Shown in pieces: positions 22,232 through 34,018 of a stretch of DNA of 64,000 bases. The DNA lies in assembly GCA_020747015.1 (NCBI GenBank), contig JAGTJM010000002.1, forward strand, positions 186,001-250,000, written 5' to 3'. The DNA comes from Pyrenochaeta sp. MPI-SDFR-AT-0127 (taxonomy: Eukaryota > Ascomycota > Dothideomycetes > Pleosporales > Cucurbitariaceae). A program made the position numbers and the translations under genes. The stretch's first letter is position 1; the number at the start of each line of letters is the position of its first letter. The notes under the pieces were generated by a model. That model did not search any database. It saw nothing but the letters and a program-made list of their open reading frames with translations, and was not told the origin of the DNA.

Positions 22232-22905
22232 TATGAGGAAACGTGAAAAGGTACAGTGTTGATGTCGTGGCGGAGTGCAAATGTTCCATGTGGGGCAGAA
22301 ATTCAAACATCGAGGGGCAGTAAAATTCACGCTAAGTGCAGCCGAGAGCGGTGGGGTGGAGGGCAGGTGCAGCCGAGACGAGAGGTCTTATGGTACATCG
22401 AATGATAGATCACATAAAATGAGAGCTCCGCGGCGATGTAGCTCACGAGTCGGGAAAGATACTCATTCTATTGGATACTTTAGACCCCTGATACGAGATT
22501 GTATCAGGCTGCAGTTTGACTGAGTCGAGATTCACTCGCCAAGACGAGCTGAAAGAACTGCAATGTGCACTCTGTCCAATCAACAGTGATAAAAAGTCCC
22601 CCTGTAGCACAAGTATCGATTTTCAACTATCCAAATCAGATGTTACCTGCTGTAGCGTTCAGGGATGGTGTCACTTAGCTGAACCGATTCCGCCTTTAAG
22701 ATCCCGACGTAGCCTTGTTGATATTGTAAGGAGTACCGTCTACATATACTCATGTTTCGCCGAGTCTTCCCTGGTCAAGATACGCTGAGCTTTGGTGGTG
22801 TTTTGAATATCAACCTGAATAGATCACCATTTGGTAATATCAAGGTACTTCTGGTTCTTCTCTGTACGTTGACCATCTGCTCAATTCAGGCGCGTGGCGC
22901 TTTAC
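22232..22905. other. Divergent promoter region, adenosine kinase and HET gene
   Basis: 674 bp between two divergent start codons. It has no conserved motif I can name. The frame of the HET gene extends upstream to a GTG at 22894 with a possible acceptor (TTCAG) near 22890, so a short upstream exon is possible but not shown. Confidence 0.45.
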
Positions 22906-25566
22906 ATGCAAGATATGCCACCCCGTTACTTAGCCTTGGCCGAAGATGATATCCGACTCCTGGTAATCGAGCCCAAGATTGAAGGGGATCCTACAGTACG
23001 ATGCACACTCAAACACGTTTCCTTGAAGGACACCGTTCGCGATCCAGAGCTTACCAGCAGCCGAGACAGGATCCCATTCGAAGGGCTACAGACAACCGTC
23101 TGCTCGGAATATCTGCATGTCCATGCAAACTCCAAGAGGAAAGATCTGCGTGCTCGCGGACTGTCTCGCCTCAAGAGAGCATTTCGTGTCGGGCGCATCA
23201 AAGAAGGGGATATAGATCCTCTTGACCAGCCAGAGGACTATGACTTCACCATCTCGACAGGACGCCAGCGGGTTGGGGGAGGTGATCCGATTCCAAAGCC
23301 CGAAGAACTACCGGAGAGCTGGAAGGTGAGGTATGAATGGGGCGACTTCGTCGCGCTCAGCTATAGTTGGGGCAATCCAAAAGATACTTTGGATATCATC
23401 ATCTACAGCGAAGGAGAGAACCACGAAACAAACCGCAGCGGTGTTTGGCATCCTGTGACCCGGAATCTGCACGCCGCCCTATCTCAGCTGAGGGAATCAG
23501 GAATATTTGCAGGAAAGTTAATGCTGTGGGCCGATGCGCTGTGCATTAACCAGGGCGATCAGGTCGAGAGGGGACAACAGTGTGGCCGAATGGACAAGAT
23601 CTATCGTCAAGCTGGGAATGTTCTTGTCTGGCTAGGCCCTGAAGTGGACTACAGTGCAGGCTCTAAAGATGATGCCACAGTCTACGCAACTCCAGATCGT
23701 TCCATTTGTAGCGACCATGCCATAAGCTACCTGCAGTGGCTGAGCGCTTATTATAGAACGGAGATCCTCGAGTACCTGGACCAAAGCCGTGATACACTTC
23801 AAGTAGCCCAATTTCGTGAAAACGCAAACATGCAACTCAGACAAAGCCATCGGATGGTAACATCAAACATCAGGAATGATTTCGACTACATTGATATCGA
23901 TGAGTATGGATGGCTTTCAATCTTCCATTTCTTCGATAACCCTTATTGGAAACGACTATGGATCATTCAAGAGCTCGTCATGGGTACCGAAAATACTGTG
24001 GTGGTGTGCGGGGACCGCTTTACTCAATGGAGACACATACGAGACGGTGCACTGATCATAGCAGCTGTCTCAGATTTTCTTGCCCACAGAATTCAAGATT
24101 TTGCGAAGGAGAAACGGTTGAAGATGCCTCGCCTCACTGATCGAGCGGCTGAGCACGTCGCTGGAATCGCTGAGCTTAGCATCCATGCAAACAGAAAGGC
24201 TATACCCTTTGTTGACCCACGACTTCTCGCTCATACCTCAAAACCTGGTCCAGAGGATCTGCCGAACATTCAAGGCACAGGATTGGTTCAACTCCTGTCA
24301 GTGGCGTCACAGGCTCAATGTTACCGGCCCGGAGATCGAGTTCTAGGGATGATGTACATCCCACCGTTCCGGCGAACCGATGGCTTGAATGTCGCAGCCA
24401 ATACAACCCTGCAGGATCTATACATCGCATTCGCTCGGCATTTGATACTCAGTGGCAAGGTGTCCAAAGAGCTTGCCTCTGCTCATAGCGATGAAGTCGC
24501 AGTATGGACAGAGGACACTACATTCAGCCAACACGGAATAATTACGGAGACCTACAAAATTAAAAAGTATGCGTATAATGGCCTGAGTGCATCTTTAGAT
24601 TTCTTGCCGCTCCTAGATGGCTTTGTAGACGAGCTTATGCTCCCTTCGTGGGTGCCAAATCTTGCAATACCCGAATGGAGGAAGACACATCCTTTTCTGG
24701 GACCGTGGCATGCCAGCGGATTGGAGCAGGGAGTTCCTTTGCCTAGATTGGAGTCGTTTCAAGTCACTGGAACAAGTACTTCTATCGCTGGAATCGTGTT
24801 TCAGGGGGTTTTGGTGGATGTTATTGTTGGCCTCGGAGCGATACAATCGTTACAAGAGCGAAAAATAGTCACAAAAGAGGTGAAAGAAGGCGATTCGTTG
24901 TTGACGACAATGCCGTACGATGTCGAACTTCCTGATGGTATTGAGAGTGTATATCTCCAACCTACCTTCCAACGAGGTGTGGTGCAAGCACCATCGCAAA
25001 CCAGCTATCCATCGAAAAGCGAGATCGAACTAGCATTGTACAGGATACTGACTGGGAACACGGATATGCATGGGAAGGTTATTGACGCGAGTTGTCTACT
25101 TACCGAAATACCCCAGCAAGACTGGAAGACGTCCATCGAGTATTGGAACTGGGATTTCATCAACAGCAGCAAAGACTTGCGCATTGGTGAGACGACACTG
25201 GGCGAGTATTTCAGCTGCACCAACAATATCTGCAGCGCCAGCCCGCCCGGAGACCGTGGTACGGCCCATGAGCCGGATCTCGTTTATGCCGCCATGAGTT
25301 CCATGGCTGCTAAGGTCAAAGGACGGCGGCTCCTTCTTACGTCCGAGCGCGGTTTTATTGGTCTTGGGCCCATGGCAATGAGGCCTGGTGATATAGTCGC
25401 TGTCTTGATTGGACATAATCGACCGGTTGTGATCCGCAAGACTCTTTTGGTCGGTGGACGGCAAACTTGGCGCATTGTAGGCGAGTGCTTTGTTGAGGGG
25501 CTGATGGAAGCTGAAGCGGCGAGGTTTTCGTTATTCGAGCAGAGCACTGATCTCATATTCATGTAA
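22906..25566 (+). CDS. HET-domain (heterokaryon incompatibility) protein
   Basis: One long exon gives 886 residues from the ATG at 22906 (MQDMPPRYLALAEDD). The HET domain spans roughly residues 145-380. Its blocks are visible: FVALSYSWGNPKDT, then LWADALCINQGDQVERGQQ, then MDKIYRQAGNVLVWLGPE, and PYWKRLWIIQELVMG. HET domains act in self/non-self recognition, triggering cell death after fusion of incompatible hyphae; they have a TIR-like fold. The C-terminal 450 residues have no repeat array (no WD40, ankyrin or TPR seen) and end with a compact beta-rich block (GFIGLGPMAMRPGDIVAVLIG) typical of the C-terminus of such proteins. Most genomes carry dozens of HET genes, so its individual role cannot be given. 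Confidence 0.92.
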   Translation: MQDMPPRYLALAEDDIRLLVIEPKIEGDPTVRCTLKHVSLKDTVRDPELTSSRDRIPFEGLQTTVCSEYLHVHANSKRKDLRARGLSRLKRAFRVGRIKEGDIDPLDQPEDYDFTISTGRQRVGGGDPIPKPEELPESWKVRYEWGDFVALSYSWGNPKDTLDIIIYSEGENHETNRSGVWHPVTRNLHAALSQLRESGIFAGKLMLWADALCINQGDQVERGQQCGRMDKIYRQAGNVLVWLGPEVDYSAGSKDDATVYATPDRSICSDHAISYLQWLSAYYRTEILEYLDQSRDTLQVAQFRENANMQLRQSHRMVTSNIRNDFDYIDIDEYGWLSIFHFFDNPYWKRLWIIQELVMGTENTVVVCGDRFTQWRHIRDGALIIAAVSDFLAHRIQDFAKEKRLKMPRLTDRAAEHVAGIAELSIHANRKAIPFVDPRLLAHTSKPGPEDLPNIQGTGLVQLLSVASQAQCYRPGDRVLGMMYIPPFRRTDGLNVAANTTLQDLYIAFARHLILSGKVSKELASAHSDEVAVWTEDTTFSQHGIITETYKIKKYAYNGLSASLDFLPLLDGFVDELMLPSWVPNLAIPEWRKTHPFLGPWHASGLEQGVPLPRLESFQVTGTSTSIAGIVFQGVLVDVIVGLGAIQSLQERKIVTKEVKEGDSLLTTMPYDVELPDGIESVYLQPTFQRGVVQAPSQTSYPSKSEIELALYRILTGNTDMHGKVIDASCLLTEIPQQDWKTSIEYWNWDFINSSKDLRIGETTLGEYFSCTNNICSASPPGDRGTAHEPDLVYAAMSSMAAKVKGRRLLLTSERGFIGLGPMAMRPGDIVAVLIGHNRPVVIRKTLLVGGRQTWRIVGECFVEGLMEAEAARFSLFEQSTDLIFM

Positions 25567-26760
25567 CCTGCTCGCGAATGCCAATTTATAAAACATTTTC
25601 TATGGTGGTCGAATAAGGGATGTTGTTCAGCCTCTGGGCAACCGACATCTTAAAGCAAGATAATTTGTGTCGCCCGCGAAGGTGGTTGCAAATAGAGCCT
25701 CTAGATGACTGATCATGGCGAGTGGCACCTGGCGTCTTGCTAGATATAGCAACTGCTAGAATAGATCTTGCAACCATGAATGTCTGGAAACTAGGTTTCA
25801 ATATCGAGAAGAGTGTAGCTGAGTTGTTCGCGAATACCCCAAGTGCTCAGCAGAGGTATGAGATCGCGTCTACTGCAACAATAATCTGAGTAATATTGTA
25901 CTCAAACAAGAAGGGAGACTAAACATCATAGTATGATAGCTGCGCAGACCTGCGCTATTTGCACTAAGATCTGTTAAAGTGTTGCAGTGGTTTTTCTGCA
26001 AAGTACCTCGTGTATTGTCAGCACGAAGGACCTCTTGCCACGCAGGGAGGGACGTTCAGTCTAGAAGAGATGTAGTTATACAAAGGCTACATGAGTTTAT
26101 GGCCCTGGGAATTCAGCTCACCTCAGCTCATGCCATATTAAAAGCGTGCAAACAGGGATTCGAATCTCATGTTAGACGAAACATGGCGTAAACGCATAAC
26201 TCCATGATTAAATACTATAAATCAGACCCTATGTGAAAGATGAGCACACAATTTTGGCGCCTGTGAACTGCTGTAAGCTGCTGTTGCATCTCGCAGTATT
26301 GAGAAGGCCGACCATCAGATTAGAATAACCATGGCCCACCATATCAGCGCTCATAACCCATATCAAATCTCGAAATATGTCCAAAGAACCCAAATTCAGG
26401 ACTGTGATTTCCTCCAAAAGTGTAATTTGTGCCGTTAAATGTGCCCAATCCCACTTTTACTATCAGCTAGAGAATATCGGGATGCAAACAAAACCAGAGT
26501 AGAATAGCAAGAGCGCCATTTCTGAAAACCCGATAACTTGTCTCCTCATTTTTTCTAAGAGGACTTGGTGCATCGTGATATTCTGCACCGCGGGTGGCAT
26601 TGCCTGTCCGAAGCTGTTGCGCCAAGACAAAATCAAGGGCAGTGATGATCTTAGTGGGCGTGCTATGGCCGCTCAGCAGTTTGGAAGTCGTCTCGTGACT
26701 GTCGAAACAATTGATCAAGGCATAGTGAGGAGCAACCAGCCACGGCTGCATCAACGTCAA
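25567..26760. other. Intergenic between convergent genes
   Basis: 1.2 kb between the HET gene (plus) and the Est1-like gene (minus). It is AT-rich. Open frames are short and unsupported. Confidence 0.5.
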
Positions 26761-29547
26761 TCAACCGCCTTGACCGTTCGGTGGAGTGCGTCCCCAACTG
26801 CTCGGGGCATGATCCTGGTATGAGCTGAACAAAAGCGGGCTTGCCATGTTTGCGCCATTAGCGTACGCAGTTTGGTTGCCTTGTTGATTCCCGTTGAAAT
26901 GAGCCGCATAGGTCGAACCCCAATTGGACTGACTGGCACCAGAGTTACCCCAAGCTGCACCGCTACCAAGACCGCCACTGATTGGCCGGGGAGCCCGCGC
27001 GGTGCTTGACGTAATATCTGAGTTTAGGAGCGAGTTTCCAGAATCTCCTCGCACATGGCCTGACATCCCAGGGCTCATACCATTTCTCGGCGACATACGA
27101 AGGTCGGCGCCTAGGCCGTTACCATTCAGCATGGATGGGGATGACGGGCCGGGCGTACCATTTTGCTGGCGATTCCAAATCGAGTTATGGTTCCACTGAC
27201 CATCAGGAAGTGAAGGCAAGGGTACCGGTTGGCGAATGGAAGACGTAGATGCGGTCCGACCCATTGGGGTTGAGAGCACTGTTGAGCCTGCGGCAGGAGA
27301 CAATGGTTTATAATTTTGAACAGAGTTGACTAGATCGCTGATGGAAAACGGCGCAGGGGCGAAGATGTTGTCATTCACAACAGCAGTGTCCTCGAAAGTC
27401 TGCTCAGGTGGGGTGGGCGGAATGTTCTCGTCTTCCTCAGCTACTGGCCCAAGTCCGTCAAAGTCTCCAACGAGGTCATCTACCATACGATGCATAGCAT
27501 TATCCTTAGCCATTGTGGTTGATGCAGAATCTGAGACCGCAGTAACACTGAAAGATTTTTGGTCATCGGGTATTGGCTTTTCTGCAGGGAACAATGGCAG
27601 GTCGACCGTCTGTGGACAAAGCATAGGAGACCCGTCAGGACGGTTGTTCGGACTCGCAAGAAGTTCTGATGGAAGACCTTCTTCACGATAGATGAAGCGA
27701 GAGCCATCCAAGTCCAATGGAGCCTCTGCGTTCTGGGTTAGGAGAAGGCCGTCGATGAGTAGGTCTTTAACCCGCATCAGCATCTCAATATTTGGGTGGT
27801 TTCGCTCTAGGTCAGTCCATTTTTGCTTCATAGTGTCCCCGATGTACCAGACTTTCATCGTGTCTGGGGAGATCAACGGCTGGAACCCAATAGTATCCGT
27901 ATCTTCTTCGAGCATGTAGCTCTCCTGGGGAAGCTTTTCAACTGGGAAGCTTGACGCCAGCAGGGTTAATGTTGCAGCATATGCCTTCCAAAGCTCTTGC
28001 ACGTCGACTGTGGTCAGGGTGTCTGCAATATTAGCGTTGAGTACTTGCCAATAACGCGCAAACCAGGTACTGTAGAGACGGAGGCCAGGAAGAATGCGGC
28101 GGGCAACGGCGGTGATTTTGTCAGAAAGCTGAGTTGGACGATCTCCGTTCTGATGCTTAACATCATCGCCTTCAGACAGGCGATCAAGTTCTGGCTGCAG
28201 GACCTGGAGGAGGATGAAGAAGGTTTTGACATTGAGTCGGAGATAGTAAAAATAAGTCCGCATGATATTGGTAGGTGGGTTGGCGGCTGTTGTCATCAGC
28301 TTTGGCAGTCAAATACTCCAGATGTAGACTCACCCTGCATCTGCACAGTCGCAAAATACTCTGACGCGAGGTTGATGAGTATAATTTTTGTTAAGACTGA
28401 ATCCAATGGGCGCTCTTTGAGCTCAATGGCCAGGTGGCTGAGCACTTCACCCTCTAGTTCGTCATGGGCAGCAAACTCCTCCCCCTTGTAGATTCGGCTA
28501 TGCAGCCTAATGAACCAGGCAATCAGGGCGCGTCCTGCAGTATTGCCGTCAGAGGTCTTGTGGTTGTTAATCAACTGGCCCTTATCCCAGGCAGAGATGA
28601 CCCGTTTGAACTCAAGCTCGAGGTTTGCCTTGGCTTGCGGATATGGTAATTTGCTTGCAAGCGAGCGGTAGAGGTGATAGACGGAGCGGAAGTGGTCGCC
28701 ATCCTCACGCGAGATGACAGCGAGTTGATTCTGCGCATGCCCAGATTCTGGGTGTATCTCAGCAGCCAGGCCATAGTACCCTTTGGCTGGGCCCCAGTTT
28801 CGCTCCTTGTTCTTCTCGACGAGCTCTGTTTCACGGTAGCGGGAGAGATCACCTAGCTGGATAAGGGTCTGGTGGCAGGAGAGAAGGACCTGGTTTTTCA
28901 ATGAGGCAGGGATGCGCTGGCGTGGGGACGTCTTGGAAGCTGGCATTGTATAAGCAGTGGGGCACTTTGTGGGGTGAGTGCGCTTACCGTCGTCCTTCCA
29001 CTTTTGTGCGATTCTGCGCAGCTCAGGTATGCCGTCAAACTGAGCGTCAAGATTCAGTATGTACTGGCGATAGAAACGCTGGCTGGCCTTTATGAAGTGG
29101 AGGTAGGTCTTTTGGAATTTTCTAATTTCCACAACATGGTCCGTTGAGCGCTTGAGCTGCCCGCTGTTAGCATGGTTTCCCCCATGTTGAATTCGATATG
29201 ACACACGATCTTGTGTTCCTGCCTGAAGATTGTGTTGACTTTCAGATGCGCCGCCCATAACTTTTGTTCGGTTTCGTGGGCCGAGGCGTATTCAAAGTTG
29301 GCGAAGATAAGCGTCTCGCAGGCGGTGCGGTACCTGTCCAGTGTTAGTGGTCGCATAGCATGTCGCCGTAGATGTGCCTACTCTTGCAGCACAGCGGCCA
29401 GTTGGGCGCATGCAGAGCCGTCATCGGCGCGCTTGAAGAGTTCTTGCTCAATCGCCTTCGCCCGCCTACAATGGATCAGCACCGAGTGAGTAGGACCATG
29501 ATAGACGGGGCTGCGCACCTGTCAAGCTGTTCGGTGTTGGCGGCCAT
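26761..29547 (-). CDS. Est1/SMG7-like protein (14-3-3-like TPR domain)
   Basis: Six exons (29547-29519, 29465-29382, 29333-29207, 29156-28988, 28939-28334, 28286-26761) join in phase to 846 residues. Introns carry CTAAC-type branch sites. The N-terminal segment MAANTEQLDRRAKAIEQELF, then VVEIRKFQKTYLHFIKASQRFYRQYI, matches the Est1 N-terminal helical region. The next block (NWGPAKGYYGLAAEIHPESG, NQLAVISREDGDHFRSVYHL, YRSLASKLPYPQAKANLE) is the hallmark 14-3-3-like/Est1 DNA/RNA-binding region. The last 350 residues are polar, S/P/N/G-rich and disordered. In this family Est1 recruits telomerase and SMG5/6/7 act in nonsense-mediated mRNA decay. With no PIN domain seen, Est1 or SMG7-like is the best description. 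Confidence 0.87.
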
Positions 29548-30042
29548 GCCTTTTACACGGATAGGCCGGCGAAGTTCATGTGTGACCCCACGGTCGGCCG
29601 GCAGGTCAGACGAAGGCACGGAGCAGTCGGCGAGCGTTGTGGCTGGCGTGCTCCATTTATGATGCGGGTTTCTGCCCTGGGATGAGGACAAACAGCGAGC
29701 GAGAGGATCTCAGAAGCAAACAGCGCCCAAGACGCGGGTGCGGCATCAAAGTGGGGGGGCAAAAGGGCGGGTGGTAAGGTGTGAGAAAGTCAGGTCGAGC
29801 ACTTGCGAACTAGCAGGGCTCGTCTCGGGTGATTTCACCGCCAAGACTTCATAGTCACCACCTCTCGGCCCGCCCTCCTCCCCAGCACTCACCTATCAGA
29901 CCTCCTCTGAACCTCCCTTGCCAATCCTGCAGAGGGTGTGCAGCGTTGGGACAGCCTTGTGAGACAGCACTCTGGCCAGCCAAAGGTACTGCCCTCTTTC
30001 ATATTACGCAGCCCGTAAAAATACAGTCACACTTCACTTCGC
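29548..30042. promoter_or_regulatory. Divergent promoter, Est1-like and ZNF511-like genes
   Basis: 495 bp between two divergent start codons. It is GC-rich, with a pyrimidine-rich CACCTCTC/CCGCCC stretch at about 29855-29890. No TATA-like motif and no additional gene were seen. Confidence 0.45.
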
Positions 30043-31092
30043 ATGGGGGTCAAGCGCTCACACCGGGACTCCGTGTCGTCTTCAGAAGATCCTAGCACCC
30101 CCTACTCTCGCGAGCAGTCCGTCGATGCCAAACTTGTCCATTTAGACGCCGATTCAGCAGTGTCTGATCAGCCAGCTGTGATGAGGTGCTCGCTTCCCCC
30201 GCATGAGCCGCTTACCTTTGTATCTTTTGACGACTACGATGTCCATTACCAGAAAACGCATATGAACAGATGCTCAGAGTGTCACAAAAACTTTCCAGAT
30301 GAGCATTTCCTGTTATTGCATATTGCAGAATATCACGACCCCATCGTTGCCACTAAACGGGACCAAGGGGAGAAAACGGTAGGTCATGCATTTCCCTGTC
30401 TCCTTTACCTGCACTTCTATTCCTTGTTCGCGACCTGGTACCTTTAGCTATAAGAGCGTGGTCGTGGCATCAAGCGCGGGTATGTGGATAGCCCTTCTTC
30501 TGATCCTGTAACTGATATGGCACAGTACGCATGTCTGTTGCCAACTTGTGATCGACTCTGTAGCACGCCTCAAAAGCGTCGCTTGCACTGTATAGACAAG
30601 CACTTTTTCCCCCGTAATTACGATTTTGTCATTGTAAAGGACGGTATAGACCGACGAAGCAGCATGCTGCAGCCTGCGCACCGACGGAGAAGCTCGGCCT
30701 TCAGCTCTGCGAGTGGCGTTGGTGCAGCCGCGGGTAGACGTAGAGGCGAGTCCTCTGCAAGCACTGCCCAGGAAAGCATGAATGTTGTCAAGGACCAAGA
30801 GGAGGATGAAGATAGTGACGAGTATGAGGGGGAAGTGCAAGAAGGCGAAACTAGACGGTATCCTACCAAGCTTCGAGGGCGTGGTGGTTTTGGTCATGCT
30901 CGGATTGGGAGTGAACGCGGCCAAGCATCTTTAGTAGCTCCGACCTCTTCCAAGCCCGGTCCAGTCACGACGACAGAACCCGTAGACCCAATGGAGACCC
31001 TCACATCCGGAATCTCAGCGCTCCAATTCATTCCACACAGCGTACGAGTAGCTCGGGGTGGAGGGAGAGGTGGGAGAGGAAGAGGACGCTGA
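30043..31092 (+). CDS. ZNF511-like C2H2 zinc-finger protein
   Basis: Two exons (30043-30378 and 30526-31092) with a 147-nt intron (GTAGGT..GGCACAG) in phase 0 give 300 residues. Three C2H2 fingers follow the ZNF511 arrangement: MRCSLPPHEPLTFVSFDDYDVHYQKTH, RCSECHKNFPDEHFLLLHIAEYH and YACLLPTCDRLCSTPQKRRLHCIDKH, followed by the conserved FPRNYDFVIVKDGIDRRSS. The intron splits the segment just before finger three, at GEKT. The C-terminus is acidic (EEDEDSDEYEGEVQEGE) and ends in an RGG/GRG box (GGGRGGRGRGR), suggesting nucleic-acid contact. The molecular role of the ZNF511 family is poorly known. It is probably nuclear. Confidence 0.88.
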
Positions 31093-31710
31093 AATGGCCC
31101 CAGTTCATGAAACGGAAGAGCAGCTCAGACATCTATATTACGAACAGCATATGACTTGCATGAAGGCGTTCCAGGGAGACATGAATCAATTGGTTATACT
31201 CGAGTTCATTGGTCATTCTTGTGCCCAGAGTGAAGGTGATGTTGCACTACTGTGTTCCACCGCCTTGTGCCTTCCATAGCAACCACGTGGTCTTGGGTCG
31301 CATCAACATTCCACAGTGTTTACAATCGGTGAGGCTTGTACACAACGTCTCTGACCGGCTGATGCACGCAGTATTCTTTCTTTGCTACTACGACTTGAGA
31401 ACCACGGCACTTATAATTTGGGTACGGCACCAAACAAACGCTGTTCCCTGGTACGACTCGAATCCCCACCAGCGATGGGATTGTCGCTTATGCGATGGGA
31501 TACATCGCTCGCCTGCATCACGCGTATCGGACTCTACTGGTGCTATTCGACCATCTGAAGCTATTCAGGTTGGTGAAAGTGGAGTGCACACTCGTCCATT
31601 ACCATGTTGCCGAGATACGTGTGACCTTCACCTCATCACCACGGTCGCGCAGTGATTGCTTGCGCACGGCTGTTATACAATTCCGGACACCCAGTCGACT
31701 CATAACGGCC
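31093..31710. other. Intergenic, no supported gene
   Basis: 620 bp after the zinc-finger gene. An open frame overlapping the gene end (about 31058-31279) is out of frame with it and lacks motif. Upstream exons of the following gene could lie here but none was established. Confidence 0.4.
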
Positions 31711-33354
31711 ATGAGACCCTCAGCCATTGCTCGATACACCGTTGCGAATGAATTTCTTCGCCGTCGAAATCTGACGGAGCCTGATACAGCGGTCCGCCCA
31801 CGCGGTGACTCTGAGAACCACACCGCCCTCATAAGTGTTTCATTCGAAGAGTTACCGACCTTGAAAACGCGAACTGGGAAGCATAATAAGCCAGGAGGTG
31901 CTCCTTTGATTTGCATGGAGTTGTCAACTACCAAAGCCGAAGGCAGCAGAGTGGTCACCGACACCAACACAAGCACACTGAAATATGTTAACACTTTGTC
32001 AAGTAAGTAATAGCAGCGTTTCCATTTACATGGGCTTTATATGACTAGGGTTGATTCACCATCAATAGCGCATTCTCGGAAGTCGAGCAGGTGGCGCCCA
32101 ACGCTTAACGTCGATGAACGAAACAGCGCTATCTTTGCAGCCGTGCGACAGAAAGCGGAGAGAACGCCCCAGAACACATCATCTGCACAAGAGTCGCCAA
32201 GCAGACCGATGGTGCCCAACCAACCCGATAATCAAGAATCACGGCATGAAGACACAGCTAATACAACACCCCCACGACTAGCATACCGGTTGGGAAACGA
32301 CTCTCCGAATACTGAGTCTCGTGAAACTGCGATCTTAAGAGATATGCAGGGTCATAGGAAACATGATTCTGAACCCCGTGTTGATATTTTGTCTCCACAC
32401 TCCGAGATTCCAAGAGACCTTACATCACCAGCGTCTGATGTCACGCTGTACGAAGAGCCAATCCTATACTCCCTCAGCCAGCTCAAAGGTGGTGGAGACA
32501 ATGAAGCCTATGCATCATGTGATGTGACTAAAGTGCATGCCGGAATCGGTGGGTCCCTCCCAACACCTGTTGCGAGATGCCGCCCAAGGCATCCGCACAG
32601 GCTATCCTCGGATACTGCTTCCAGTACGGCACGAACACTATCCATGCCGCTCCAAGAGAGAGCCAAAACAGATGATGGGATGCTTCAATTGAAAGCAAAC
32701 GCTTCCAAGACTTCAAGTTCCTTGTTTGCTCCACGTAGGGGACACCGACGCAAGATCTCCTTGAATCTGCCAGTCAACACATCGGTCACCACGCCTGAGC
32801 GTTCTCATCACCGCCGAAATTTCAGCACTAGGTGGTTCGAATCGCCTTGTCGTCCACTTTCCCGGATTACGATAACCCCACAATCTTCATCACAAGGAGA
32901 GCTAGAGCTTGAGTATAAGCATCGTCACACATTCATCGGGACTGCGTGCCTTGATGATTTTCTTGAGCTGCTCGAAGTCAACATGGTGCACGACACAACT
33001 AGACACGCTGTTACGAAGACGTTCATTCTCCTCGCTTCAACCGAACAAATGTACGCACGACAATGCTCCACAACCCCTGATGGATGGCATGTGGTCTCGC
33101 GAACCACACCAGACCTCACAAGTACAGATTATATAGCCCAACTACAGGTGAAGCTGGGATCTATCACGCTGCGTCAGTTTCTAGAATTAATTCCCTTTGA
33201 TGAGAAGGACGAGGTGGGAGCACTGCGTGTCGTGGAGGCTTTTTTGGCTGCAAGCCATCTCGATGCGAAGGCTGGTATTGGAGCTGAGAGCAAAGCCCGA
33301 GCTTTCAGGAATTGGATGTTGGACTACGAAAGTATGGATTTACAAGCACCTTGA
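31711..33354 (+). CDS. Hypothetical protein with a disordered N-terminus and a conserved-looking C-terminal domain
   Basis: Most of the protein is in the exon ending at 33354. That frame is open from 32041, and an upstream frame from the ATG at 31711 can be joined through a 66-nt intron (32003-32068, GTAAGT..AATAG) in phase, giving 525 residues. If the upstream exon is wrong, the start is the ATG at 32041 (437 residues). Residues up to about 390 are S/T/P/R-rich and disordered. The C-terminal 140 residues form a compact domain (HRHTFIGTACLDDFLELLEV, AVTKTFILLASTEQMYARQ, LGSITLRQFLELIPFDEKD). I do not recognise it; such proteins are common hypotheticals in related fungi. There is no membrane span. 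Confidence 0.62.
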
Positions 33355-34018
33355 TGTTTGTGCAAGAGGTTTTATATGACACCGTTGTCATATGGCGAAG
33401 ATCTGGGCATATGTACAACGGTTTGATGTGGGGCGCGTTGCTTCTTTTGATACCCTGAAAGCAAGACTAATACTTCACATATAATTAATAATATCTCGTC
33501 GTCTACAATTCCGTCCAATGATTTAAGTTCTTCCTAGAATGGATAAAAACTACAATTGCTTTTACAGTTGGATAATCAATCCATGCTTACAGGGTGTCCT
33601 ATTTGCTGGAACTCCAGGTAACTTTCATGCCAATGTTCAACAATTGGATATGAAGTCGGTATTTTCTTATGTCGTACTAGTATTATAGTTAGACAGCTTT
33701 TAAAGCACCTTGCTGGCTACATATTGACAGTATGTAGTTGTGTGTATCAGGAGTGTGGAGGCGGACACCAGAAGGAAATTCATGCTTATTAAGAGAAAAC
33801 CTGATTCATAGTGCATTGAAAAGGCATCCACAGCCATTGCGAGAGAAGCACGTTCTTGTAGCTCTTCTAAAAGCGTATGAACCCAAGTATTGCTACTCTC
33901 TCGCATTGTATCAAGGCGAGACTTGTGCATGTGGCCGGAAAAAGCCTCACTTTCCCTCCTTCTCATCCCCAACTTTGGTCTGATACAGCTTTATTATTCC
34001 CCCTTTCAAGTCTCTCGC
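33355..34018. other. Intergenic between convergent genes
   Basis: 660 bp, AT-rich, with no coding signal. It probably contains the two 3' untranslated regions. Confidence 0.5.

Noticed and set aside
31058..31279. Frame overlapping the ZNF511-like gene end (MAPVHETEEQLRHLYY)
   Set aside because: It overlaps the coding end in another frame, and the zinc-finger protein already ends in a natural RGG tail. Probably 3' untranslated.
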